DNA from: Medicago truncatula | Lineage: Eukaryota > Streptophyta > Magnoliopsida > Fabales > Fabaceae | NCBI RefSeq assembly: GCF_003473485.1 | Contig: NC_053042.1 | Coordinates: 56,631,762-56,695,761, forward strand | Length of the DNA: 64,000 nt | Direction: 5' to 3' | In this document: one piece after another, positions 54,496 to 64,000 of the stretch | How the letters are laid out: every line of letters begins with the position of its first letter | Position numbering within the stretch: the stretch's first letter is position 1 | Made by a program: the position numbers and the translations under genes | The notes under the pieces: generated by a model | Told to the model about the DNA's origin: nothing | Database searches by the model: none | What the model saw: the letters and a program-made list of their open reading frames with translations, nothing else

Positions 54496-54663
54496 AACAT
54501 TTTATAATAATAAAATTAATTGCCTACTAATATTACATAACTTTTGCCCCAACAATAAATGATTTCTATGCTTCAATCTAACACAAGTCCTTGTGATAGG
54601 AGACCTATTACTAACACTATGGGGTAGTTAAAATATGCTATTCAGTAAATGGAGATGGAGCTA

Positions 54664-55286
54664 GAGAAATTCTTAGATGCAAACGAACATAACACGTTAT
54701 ATTTAGAAACAACTAATCAGAAATTTTTATTGAATTTAATTAAATAAAAACTAAAATTAAAATTGGCACGTTTTCTTTCAAAGTTTTTACTTTTCTCTTT
54801 CAATGTGTCTTTCTCTATGATCAATTCTACATACCAAATGTACATGTATTTGATTAAATACAAAAACCAAAGAAATTAGGAAACCCTTATGAAGGATGCA
54901 CACAACACAAGTGTAGGTGCAGAAGAAGAGACCCAACATCAATGGCCTTCATGCGGGAGATTGAATGGAGAAGAATGAAAAGTGATGGGCTATTGGAAAA
55001 CATTTTGGATGTGGATAAGAATTGGATTTGTTTAAATAAGAAAGTTAAAAAGGATATTGTCCGAGGAAGAAGCAACAAACACATGATGTAATTTAGAGAA
55101 AAGAAGGAAGAATTTTAAAACAACATTGTTGCTGTGTTTTTGTTTCGGGAGAGAGACGGTGAGAGAAGAATAGAGAGAACATGTCTATTTTATTTTAGTT
55201 TTTATTTTATTAAATTGAACAAAAAAATTTGATTGGTTGTTTCTAAACTATGACGTGTTATGTTCGTTTGCACCTAAGAATTTCTC
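54664..55286. mobile_element. MULE-type MITE with ~95-bp inverted repeats and 10-bp duplication
   Basis: The ends are GAGAAATTCTTAGATGCAAA (left) and its complement with few mismatches (right). The inverted repeat extends about 95 bases into each side, including CGAACATAACACG and TTAGAAACAAC. GATGGAGCTA flanks both sides (54654-54663 and 55287-55296). Long inverted repeats with a 9-10 bp duplication are the mark of Mutator-like elements. The 430-bp core encodes no transposase; the minus-strand frame at 54887-55084 lacks any domain. It lies inside the SCD2 exon 2-exon 3 gap, outside the copia element. Confidence 0.93.
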
Positions 55287-55712
55287 GATGGAGCTATTTT
55301 TCAGCAAAATAAAAGAACGTGCTATTATTTCTTATTCAGTCCCTTATTAATACAGTTTTATATTTCGTAGGCCACACTTAAAAGTTCCAGGGACTCGAAG
55401 GATGGAGTTGATAAGGAAATCACATCTCTACAGGCTGAAGTTGAGGTGATTATGTCAATTTTTCTAAAACATCCTCAATACATTCTACCATTTATGTTTT
55501 AACCATCTCCTCAAATAGAATGCAAAAGTAGAGACTGAAGCCACAGTGAGACAGCTGAATGGGGTTGAATCCGAAGTGAAAACTCTGCGATCAATGACAC
55601 AGAGAATGATATTAACTCAGAAAGAAATGGTAGGTACTTCTACAGTTTCTGGAATCCAGTGAAATTCGTAAGTTATTTGGAATTCTTACTATATAAACTA
55701 TCTTCTTATTAG

Positions 55713-55990
<278 letters not shown>

Positions 55991-56820
55991 TGCTTATTTA
56001 TCTCTCTGAACAGAACATCTAAAAGACACCCAATAATTGTGAATGATCATGCAATACAAAGATTTAGGTTCATCTAGAGAAATCGTCAATGAAAGTGACA
56101 TAATATCTGTATCCTGAAGTAGATGACACCCGACTAGGAGCCAAACATCATAACCAACAATATCAAAGGCTGACATGTATCTTTTGTGGCACTACTTGGA
56201 AAAGATGCTTTGACATGACTCACAATCTAATGAATTCAAATATAAAAGATGAGGAACCGATACTTTTAACTCCTCTAAATTTGGATAACCCAAACGACAA
56301 TGAATGATATCAGAGATGCAAAAACACCATAAATGGTGGATGGATGATTGTTGAAGGTAGTATAAACCTTGTTATTCAGATCATGTTCCAATTGTCTTTC
56401 CCGTACTCAGGCCCTGTATAAAGAAAGAGTTGGAAGAAAATGTTATGGTATAATTGAGAGAACGAGTAAGTTTACTTATTGAAATCAAATTAAAAGGACA
56501 ACCAGGTACAAATAAATAACACATAATTCAAGGATAAAGATGGCAGAGGTGAAGCTTGACCAATACTTTGTGCATGAGAACCATTAGCAAGGGTAATATT
56601 GTGAGGTATTTTAAGAGGTGATAAGTTAGAGATAAGAGAGGAATTACCAACTGCAAGGGTAATATTGCAAGGTATTTTAAGAGGTGACAAATTAGAGATA
56701 AGCGAGGAATTACCAACTACATGTTCAGAAGCTCCATAATCTAAAATTCATGATCCCACAAAGTGAGATAGGCAAGCCCTTAGAATTACTAAAATGAGCC
56801 GAAGTGGCTGCAGCAGAAGT
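55991..56820 (-). pseudogene. Copia protease-integrase fragment
   Basis: Minus-strand reading near 56130-56060 gives YYVTFIDDFSR followed by a stop, the start of the copia integrase core (normally DDFSR before Trp). Further upstream in the reading direction, around 56450-56820, are decayed pieces of the zinc-finger and protease side. Positions 56575-56615 and 56635-56690 hold two copies of a ~75-base unit (AAGGGTAATATTG, GGTATTTTAAGAGGTGA) in tandem. No LTR partner was found. Confidence 0.6.
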
Positions 56821-56972
56821 TTGTTGGACTGCCATCGAGCTACGAACAATAATTAACCTTAAATATACATTGAGGCAACAAGAGAAATTTACTGCATGGT
56901 ACTTTCATCGTGGTTATGTTTCTGGTAGCGAAAGATTGGCAGATGCATTTCAGTTATGATGGTGGGGCGTGT

Positions 56973-59114
56973 TGTAACACCCGGTATTCCCAACAATATA
57001 AATCATACATAAAATCAGAGTATTTCAACGTATACGGAATGTCACACTGCTTTTCATAAATTCATAAATAGAATAAAATAACTCTTTATCCTTCAAACAA
57101 CAACATATCAATTAATACTTCGCAGCAGAAATTATTTCAACATTTAAAACAACTTTGACACAGGCCATCAACGTAGAATCTCATAAAATTCATTCCAACA
57201 ACATGTTCATAAAATAATACGTAAGGAATAGAAAGCAACAACAAATTCCCATCCCGTTATGTATCAGAGCACCTAAGACACACGTGAGAGAAATCCACTC
57301 ACGACCACAACTATTCTTGATCACCTGCAAGTTACCCATACGAAGAGCAACATTTCCAAGCAGAAGGGGTGAAATTCACAAACAATAATAATAGGTATAT
57401 AAATCATCAACTGTATTTAACAACCTAATTAACAATGGGTATTTCAACAGTCATGTTTCATATTTCATCAACATTAATAACACTTACAAACTTAACCAAC
57501 AACAACGACAACAACAACAACTCAACCAACAACAACGACTATGCAACGACACAACGACAAATGCGACAATGCACATGCATGTGGTACCATTTTAAAGTGT
57601 TTGAACGAACGAGCATTCACAGGGCATAAGCCCTCAACAATTTGAATGAACTAGCATTCACAGGGCATGAGCCCTCTACAATTTTGAATGACAAGACATT
57701 CACATGGCATAAGCCCTCAACGGTTTATGAGTATGCAATTGACTCAACTCTGTGTATATCAACATACAACTCAGCAACAACAACTGTGCAAAAATAATTA
57801 TGACTTACTCCACAACTTGGTCAACTTAATGATATTAATAATCAACAACTGCAGAGACATCAACATAAGCAACTTGCAACATAACAACATTAATAATAAC
57901 AACTTGAATGATATAAACAACGATATTTTCTATATCATACATTTTCCACATAATATATGTAGCTTAAATTAACCAACAACATCAATTATATTAGCTTAGA
58001 TTCAGTGAAAAGCTATACCTTTATAAACAACTTCCATTCCTACCCCAAGGACCAACTCATGAACTCATTAGAAACTTTATACAAAGTTATTTATTTCCTA
58101 AAAACATCTCTAGATGGTTAGGATAAGGTCCCTACACTTACGAAGAAGTCTGGAAGCATTTGGAGTGAAAAAAATTGCATTTTTAAGGTTTCTTAGATGA
58201 CAGCATCGTGGCACGTTGGTCTCTCATCGTGGCACGATTTTTCCAGAGTCAGACGAACTAAAATACTTATCAAAATCGTGGCACGTTGGTCCCGAATCAT
58301 GGCACGATCATAGTTTGACAGACAGCATCAGATTTTCAACCTTCACGTTTTTGCGCATAAAAATCAAACCGTTAATCTGTTTTCGATGCCGTTTTCACCT
58401 ACATGTTCCTGAAACTTAGCCCTATCATAATCTACAGAAATATTCAAGTTTCAACCACCCAAAAATCGATTTCCCAAACCTCACATAATCTCTTATTTGC
58501 AAAAACGTTTAGACTCCGACTTTTCAAGTGTAAATTCCAATTTCCATCGACCCATACCCCAAAACTGATTGGAAACTTAGTTTGTGATTAATCTGAAATC
58601 TAAACATCCTTTATTGCCCTAATCCATCAGATTACCTACTTCTTCCAACGATTCAATTCTACATTCTAACCCTAATTCCCAAATTCATAAACAACTACAT
58701 GTTAAATCAATTTCAGAATTTGCATACACTATGATTATTGAGAGTTAGCCTCACCATTACCTTAATTTAGATGAACAAAGCTCTACAATCTCTCCGGTTC
58801 TTCACTTGGCTACCTTGGCTCTTCTCCCTTTTTCTCCCAAAAGCTTGTTTTTACGTGAAACTGTTTTTCTGACTTCTCAGTTTTCTAATCCTTTAACTTA
58901 ACTCCCAATTATTTTAATTAAACCACACAACTCTCCTTATTTCTAGTTCAGCCCCTAAACTCCAATTATTTCTAATTCCCACATATTCTAATAAATAATA
59001 AAAATACATCATTTAATAAAATACAACACACCACAAAATCAACATAATTCATATAAGTCATATAAAAGACTTAAAATCAACCAAAATATTGAAATGAATA
59101 AATAGGGCGTTACA
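56973..59114 (-). mobile_element. Solo-LTR-like element, copy 3 (2142 bp)
   Basis: Starts TGTAACACCCGG and ends AGGGCGTTACA. Flanking pentamers are CGTGT (56968-56972) and CGCGT (59115-59119), one mismatch. In minus orientation it follows copies 1 and 2: tandem AGGGCATAAGCCCTCAAC units (57600-57725), TCATCCCGTTACG-like sequence (57255), and AAGCAGAAGGGGTGAAATTC (57358). The CTCGCCATAGCGAG palindromes of copy 2 are replaced here by ATCGTGGCACGAT-type palindromes (58205-58310). It is the only uninterrupted copy. No gag or pol. Confidence 0.87.
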
Positions 59115-59119
59115 CGCGT

Positions 59120-59312
59120 GTCTTCGACAGCAGTGTCAGCAGTTCCAGGACTGCTCCAAGACCAAAGAATGATGTCTCTTGGAGACGAACACAAAACTGA
59201 AAAAAAGAAGAGACTATGGTTAACAATATATGTAGGCACTCGATAAAAACAATACTTGGGAATTGGTTTCTCTACCAAATGGAAATAAATCTGTTGGGTG
59301 CAAGTAGGTATA
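59120..59312. other. Short spacer without a supported gene
   Basis: Sequence between the solo LTR and the Stowaway MITE. One frame (GCAGTTCCAGGACTGCTCCA region) looks coding-like for about 25 codons, but no family is recognised. Confidence 0.3.
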
Positions 59313-59407
59313 CTCCCTCCGTCTCAAAATGTAAGAAAAAAAACTCAATTTTTTTGTACCCCAAGAAAAACTTTTGCTTATTCTCATGAAATTAAATACA
59401 AATTACA

Positions 59408-59468
<61 letters not shown>

Positions 59469-59633
59469 ATTTTATCCCTAATCAATAGCCAATGAAAATT
59501 GTTTTTACATCTTCCCGTGAAACTTATTCCAAAGAAAACACAAAAAACTATACTCCAAATTCTTATGTATTAGTTTTCTTAATAAGTGTGATTTGATTTA
59601 TTTATTTTTTCTTACAATTTGGGACGGAGGGAG
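59313..59633. mobile_element. Stowaway MITE (321 bp) containing a CT microsatellite
   Basis: CTCCCTCCGTCTCAAAATGT at the left and ACAATTTGGGACGGAGGGAG at the right are inverted repeats flanked by TA (59311-59312, 59634-59635). Inside is an uninterrupted (TC)n run of about 27 units (59411-59464) that has enlarged the element. No coding capacity. Confidence 0.92.
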
Positions 59634-59640
59634 TACACTA

Positions 59641-61018
59641 TAAAATACAAGGGTGATTGATCTATTGAAAGGTACAAGGCAAGATTGGTAGCCAAATGAT
59701 TCACTCAAACTTATGGATATTATTCAGACATTTACTTCAGTGGCAAAATTGAATACTGTTATGGTGATATTATCTTTAGTAGCTAACTACAATTGGAACT
59801 TGAACCAATTTGATGTAAACGTTTTCTTCATGGAGATCTTGAAGAAGAGATCTACATGGATGTACCCCTTAGATACCATGGACTTACTTCAGTCAACACC
59901 GTGTGCAAGTTAAAAAAGGATTTATATGGACTAAAGCAATCACCACGAGCATGGTTTAGGAGATTCACTAAAGTTATGGTATGTTTGGGCTTCAAACAAA
60001 GCCAAGGAAACCATACTTTATTTGTCAAACACTCTAAGTTAGGGGGAGTAACAGTGTTATTGGTGTATGTGGACGACATTACAGTAACCGGTGATGATGA
60101 AGAGGAGCAACAACTATTATCCCAACACTTGGCCAATTAATTTGAGATCAAGACCTTGGGAAATTGAAATATTTTATGAGAATTGAAGTGACTCACTCTA
60201 AGAAAGAAATTTTCATAACATAAATATGTTACTGATCTTCTGCAGAAGATTGGCAAGGCAGCATGCAAGCCTGCAAGTACACTGATTGATCCAAGTGTAA
60301 AGTTGAGGAATGCAGAAGATATTGCGGTTGATAACGAAATGTATCAAAGGTTAGTCGACAAACTTATATACTTATCACATACTAGACTTGATGTTGCCTT
60401 TGCTGTAGGCTTAGTCAGCCAATTCATGCACCAACCAAAGGAGATTCATTTACAAGCTGCACTCCAAATTTTTCAATATTTGAAAGGAACCCCAAGTAGA
60501 GGAATATTGTTTGAACTGAATGGAAGCATGAGACTTGAAGCATATACTGATGCTGATTGTGTAAGGTCGATTGTGGATGGGAGATCAACTACAAGCTATT
60601 GCACTTTCTGGGCGGTAATCTTGTGACTTGGACGAGTAAAAAAACAAACTGTGGTATCCAGATCTAGTGCTGAAGCAAAGTTCAGGGCAATGACACAAGG
60701 GACATGTGAACTACTATGGCTGAAAAGCATTCTAGAAGACTCGAGGATAAAGAGTGAGGAACCAATGATATTTTATTGTGATAATAAATATGATATTAGC
60801 ATAGCTCAAGATCCAATGCAACATGATAGAACCAACATATTGAAGTTACATACACTTCATCAAAGAAAAATTCGATAGTGGTCTAATTTGCACTCCATAG
60901 ATCTCTTCCCAAGGCAATCTTGCAGATATTCTAACTAAGGTATTGAACAACGAGAACTTTGAAAGAATTGTTTCCTAGCTAGGAATGATAGATATTAATT
61001 CACTAGCTTGAGGGGGAG
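59641..61018 (+). pseudogene. Copia reverse transcriptase/RNase H 3' remnant
   Basis: Plus-strand pieces in domain order: SIERYKARLVAK then a stop, FLHGDLEEEIYMDVPL-like (frameshifted), [76 protein letters not shown] and VVSRSSAEAKFRAMTQGTCE. The Trp of the usual DADWAG is Cys. Stops and shifts occur near 59698, 60140, 60220 and 60625. AGCTTGAGGGGGAG (61004-61017) is the polypurine tract, directly followed by the LTR start. The left boundary lies next to the Stowaway element. Confidence 0.88.
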
Positions 61019-61109
61019 TGTTGTAAATAGTGAAGTTTTACAATTATTATTAGTAATTTGTAATTGACCCATTATGTTAGAATAGCCTATATAAACACAT
61101 TAGTGGTTG
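61019..61109 (+). repeat. Truncated copia 3' LTR
   Basis: Starts TGTTGTAAATAGTG right after the polypurine tract and contains a TATATAAAC promoter-like box near 61089. It is cut off around 61109 where a different repeat begins. No 5' LTR is in the window. Confidence 0.65.
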
Positions 61110-61690
61110 TTGACCAAGTGACTTCAAACACATAAGAGGGGGGTGAATTGTGTTCTTTAAAAAACGATTTAAGATAAGCACAAAAAAAAAAAAAAGATTT
61201 TAACCAAATAAAATAAAGTGCTTATAAAAGTTTATAATAAAGATGAAAACTAGATATTTTGCGCTAAAATAAATAACAAATAAAGTAAAAGAGATAAAGG
61301 GATGAGAGAAAAGGACACAAGAAATTTATCCTAGTTCGGCCTAAAACACCAAGGCCTACGTCTAGTCCCCAAGGAAAAGACCCTTGAGATTTTCACTAAC
61401 TTAGCTTTTAAACGGGATAAGCTAGTAACCTTTACAAAATAGCGAGCACTCTCCAAACAAAATTACCCTTTGTAGAAGAGCCTCTAAACCCAAGAGAGAT
61501 CACCTCTCTTGAAACTTTGGGATTGCGCCCAATACAAAATAAGAGTTGCAATAATAAAGTAATACACCAAATGTGTAGATATAACAAATTGAAGCACAAG
61601 AACTACAAGATAAACTATGTAGTATAAAATAGCTCTCAAGATAATAAATTAACAAGTGTAAAAATAATGAGAGTGATGAGAAATATTTTT
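61110..61690. repeat. LTR-like repeat between copia and gypsy remnants
   Basis: Contains ACATAAGAGGGGGGTGAATT at ~61128 and TATCCTAGTTCGGCCTAAAA at ~61329, phrases common in legume LTRs. The structure is similar in kind to 19565-20100 but not the same sequence. It ends where the gypsy RNase H frame is broken (~61690). No coding region. Confidence 0.4.
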
Positions 61691-62880
61691 GAGGGTCAAA
61701 TAAATACTTCAAACTTTTATGATCACTGAACACCTCAAATCTGGAACCGTACAAATAGTGCCTCCAAATTTTCAAAACAAAAACCACTGCAGCTAACTCC
61801 AGGTCATAATGTAGGATAATTCTTCTCATGAACACGCAATTGCCTAGAAGCATATGCTACCACCTTACCATCTTGCATTAGAACACCACCTAAGCCCAAC
61901 TTAGATGCATCACAATACACAACAAACGATTCTTCTGGTTTAGGCAAAATCAAAACAGGAGCAGTTGTCAATCTTCGCTTCAACTCATTGAAACTACTCT
62001 CACACTGAGCATCCCACACAAAAGACTTACCCTTACAGGTCAACTGAGTCAATGGAAGAGCCAATTTTGAAAACCCTTCTATGAACCTGCGGTAATAACC
62101 AGCCAAACCCAGAAAACTTCTAATCTCAGTTACGGACTTCGGAGTCTCCCATTGTGATACTGCATCAACCTTCGAAGGATCCACTGCAATACCACTACCA
62201 GAAATAATGTGACCCAAAAAACTCACTTCACTTAACCAGAACTCACATTTTGACAACTTTGCATACAACCTCTTCTCTTTCAAAACTTGCAATACAATTC
62301 TCAGATGCTCTGCATGCTCCTCTTCGTTCTTAGAATAAATTAAGATATCATCAATAAACACCACAACAAACTTATCCAGAAAAGCATGGAAAATTTGGTT
62401 CATGTACTCCATAAACACACCAGGCGCGTTAGTAACACCGAAAGGCATCACTTTGTACTCGTAATGACCATATCGTGTCCTAAAGGCCGTCTTCTGCATA
62501 TCCTCATCCTTCACCTTTATCTGATGATAACCAGACCTCAAGTCAATCTTACTGAAAATCTTAGCACCAACCAACTGATCCATCAAGTCGTCAATTCTAG
62601 GAAGCGGATACCTGTTCTTTATCGTAACCTTGTTCAACTGACGGTAATCAATGCACAGTCTCATACTACCATCCTTCTTCTTAACCAACAACACCGGTGC
62701 TCCCCAAGGTGAAACACTGGGTCTTACAAATTTCTTATCTAACAGATCCTCCAACTGTTTCTTCAATTCAGCTAACTCAGAAGCTGACATACGGTATGGT
62801 GCCATCGACACCGACTTCGTTCCTGGAACAAGGTCAATTGAAAATTCAACCTCTCTCTCTGGTGGCACATCAGGAAATAC
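61691..62880 (-). pseudogene. Ty3/gypsy (chromovirus Tekay-like) reverse transcriptase and RNase H
   Basis: On the minus strand: [60 protein letters not shown], then the catalytic [20 protein letters not shown] (~62360), [20 protein letters not shown], and RNase H starting [21 protein letters not shown] frameshift occurs near 61815 (after HEKNYPT). RNase H then continues in another frame ([35 protein letters not shown]) and is cut at ~61690. The integrase and chromodomain are missing. Sequence type fits the Tekay/Del lineage; a tree would be needed for certainty. Confidence 0.92.
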
Positions 62881-63735
62881 TCATGGGAACTCATTCACTA
62901 CAGGTAACCTGTCAATCACAGCTTGATTTTCTAACGACAATTGTGCCATTAGAGAATACATCAGAATTCCATCACGTTCAAACTGTTTCATCTGTTTTGT
63001 AGACAGAAGCTCAACCTCACCCTCTTCTTCAGCAGAAGAAAAATGCACTGTCTTACTATAGCAGTTGATATGAATTCGTTTATACTCTAACCAATTCATT
63101 CCAAAAATCACATTCATACCCGTCAACGGTAAACAAACTAAATCCACCACAAAATCTCTACCAAACATAGATATAGGACACCCCAGACAAACAAGAGAAG
63201 TAGTTACTGAACCCTTAGCTGGAGTTTCAACAACCATTTCCCCTTTCATATCAGATACATCCAAACCCAACTTATAAGCACATTCAATAGCAATAAAACA
63301 ATGAGTAGCACCAGTATCAATAATAGCAATTAAAGGAGTACTATTAAAGAAACAAGTACCTCTGATAAGTCGGTCCTCATTGGTAGTCTGCGTACCAGTC
63401 AATGCAAACACCTTGCCCCCAGTTCTAACCTTCTTCGGTTCAGGACATTGTGAACTGATATGACCCTCTCCATTGCAGTTGTAGCAGACAATGTCCCCAC
63501 GCTTACATTCAGCTAAATTGTGACCCTTCTGACCACACCTGAAACACTTCCTCTCATCTTTACCACAAACATTGCTCTTGTGGCCTTTTTCACCACACTT
63601 GTAACAAACAATCTCAGAAGGAGCATCTCTCCTCTTAGGCCTCCTATCATCATTCATCTTCTGCTTTCCTTTGTCAGCAGGAGCACTGTAAGGCTTAGGA
63701 CGATTTTGCTGTCCCTTACCCCTCCTCTCACTCAT
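62881..63735 (-). pseudogene. Gypsy nucleocapsid and protease
   Basis: Contains three zinc knuckles, CYKCGEKGHKSNVC, CFRCGQKGHNLAEC and CYNCNGEGHISSQC, within about 55 residues. The aspartic protease follows: LIAIIDTGATHCFIAIECAY (active site DTGA) and NVIFGMNWLEYKRIHINC. It ends in TGA at 62881 just before [21 protein letters not shown] sequence. The domain normally reads straight into reverse transcriptase, so this is a single nonsense change. Confidence 0.92.
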
Positions 63736-64000
63736 TATTTGTAATGAGCTTTGGTGTCTTCTTCATAAATTCTACACCTGTTAACCAACTCAGAGAAGAC
63801 TCTGATCTGCTGATACCCAATAGCTCTTTTGATGTCAGCCCTCAACCCATTCTCAAATTTGATGCACCTGGAGAACTCAGCTGTCTCCATACTGTAATGA
63901 GGGTAGAACTTAGCAAGCTCCACAAACCTAGCAGCATACTCCGTGACGGACATGTCACCCTGTTTCAACTCCAGAAACTCAATCTCTTTCTTACCTCTAA
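63735..64000 (-). pseudogene. Gypsy gag (capsid end), running off the window
   Basis: Minus-strand MKQGDMSVTEYAARFVELAK, then KFENGLRADIKRAIGYQQIR, the C-terminal part of the retrotrans_gag capsid. It stops at 63735 where one A seems to be missing from an A-run, shifting the frame relative to the nucleocapsid part. The rest of gag and the 5' LTR lie right of the window. Confidence 0.9.

Overview
The window is nuclear DNA from a flowering plant, most likely a legume of the Medicago/Trifolium (temperate, IRLC) clade. That placement is inference. It rests on AT-rich intergenic DNA, GT-AG introns, plant-specific genes (PBS1, thylakoid cyclophilin CYP20-2, EXO70, SCD2, PWD) and a dense mix of plant transposable elements: Ty1/copia, Ty3/gypsy, LINE, SINE, Helitron, PIF/Harbinger, MULE, hAT-like and Stowaway. 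No base-level taxonomic marker was tested.

Only four host genes look intact. A STEEP1-like/DUF167 fusion gene lies at 4329-5183 (minus, 3 exons, 232 aa). A CYP20-2-type plastid cyclophilin lies at 12957-17839 (minus, 5 exons, 244 aa). A PBS1 receptor-like cytoplasmic kinase lies at 34042-40776 (minus, 5 exons, 474 aa). A single-exon EXO70 exocyst subunit lies at 45194-47230 (plus, 678 aa). I rebuilt the exon structures by reading splice sites directly, and all junctions keep frame. Two more host genes are present only as fragments: three exons of phosphoglucan water dikinase with a nonsense codon (2464-3217), and five internal exons of SCD2 (49852-55773). The host genes are unrelated single genes and do not form a functional cluster.

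Layout by region. 0-4 kb: old repeats, a Stowaway MITE, the PWD pseudogene and a LINE remnant. 4.3-5.2 kb: STEEP1/DUF167 gene. 5.5-8.1 kb: a 2-kb solo-LTR-like element abutting a hAT-like element. 8.5-12.3 kb: a nearly complete PIF/Harbinger transposon with both its genes. 13-17.8 kb: the cyclophilin gene, whose 3.8-kb second intron holds the C-terminal part of a Helitron helicase and a Helitron 3' terminus. 18-30 kb: a MULE N-terminal gene remnant, then a four-level nest in which a 7.1-kb gag-only gypsy element sits inside a 2.1-kb solo LTR, itself inside an older LTR-like repeat. 31.6 kb: another Helitron 3' end. 34-40.8 kb: PBS1, with a SINE and a degenerate copia element in intron 3. 41-43 kb: LINE remnants. 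45-47 kb: EXO70. 49.5-59.1 kb: a minus-strand Helitron 3' end next to the SCD2 exons, with a copia element, a MULE-type MITE, an integrase fragment and a third solo LTR inserted in or after them. 59.3-64 kb: a Stowaway MITE, a copia RT/RNase H remnant and a gypsy gag-pol remnant that runs off the right edge.

I found no clearly new molecular system. The most useful leads are the Helitron-associated SCD2 exon block, the Helitron inside the cyclophilin intron with 120-bp direct repeats around it, the STEEP1-DUF167 fusion, and the families of GC-rich palindromes carried by otherwise unrelated LTRs.
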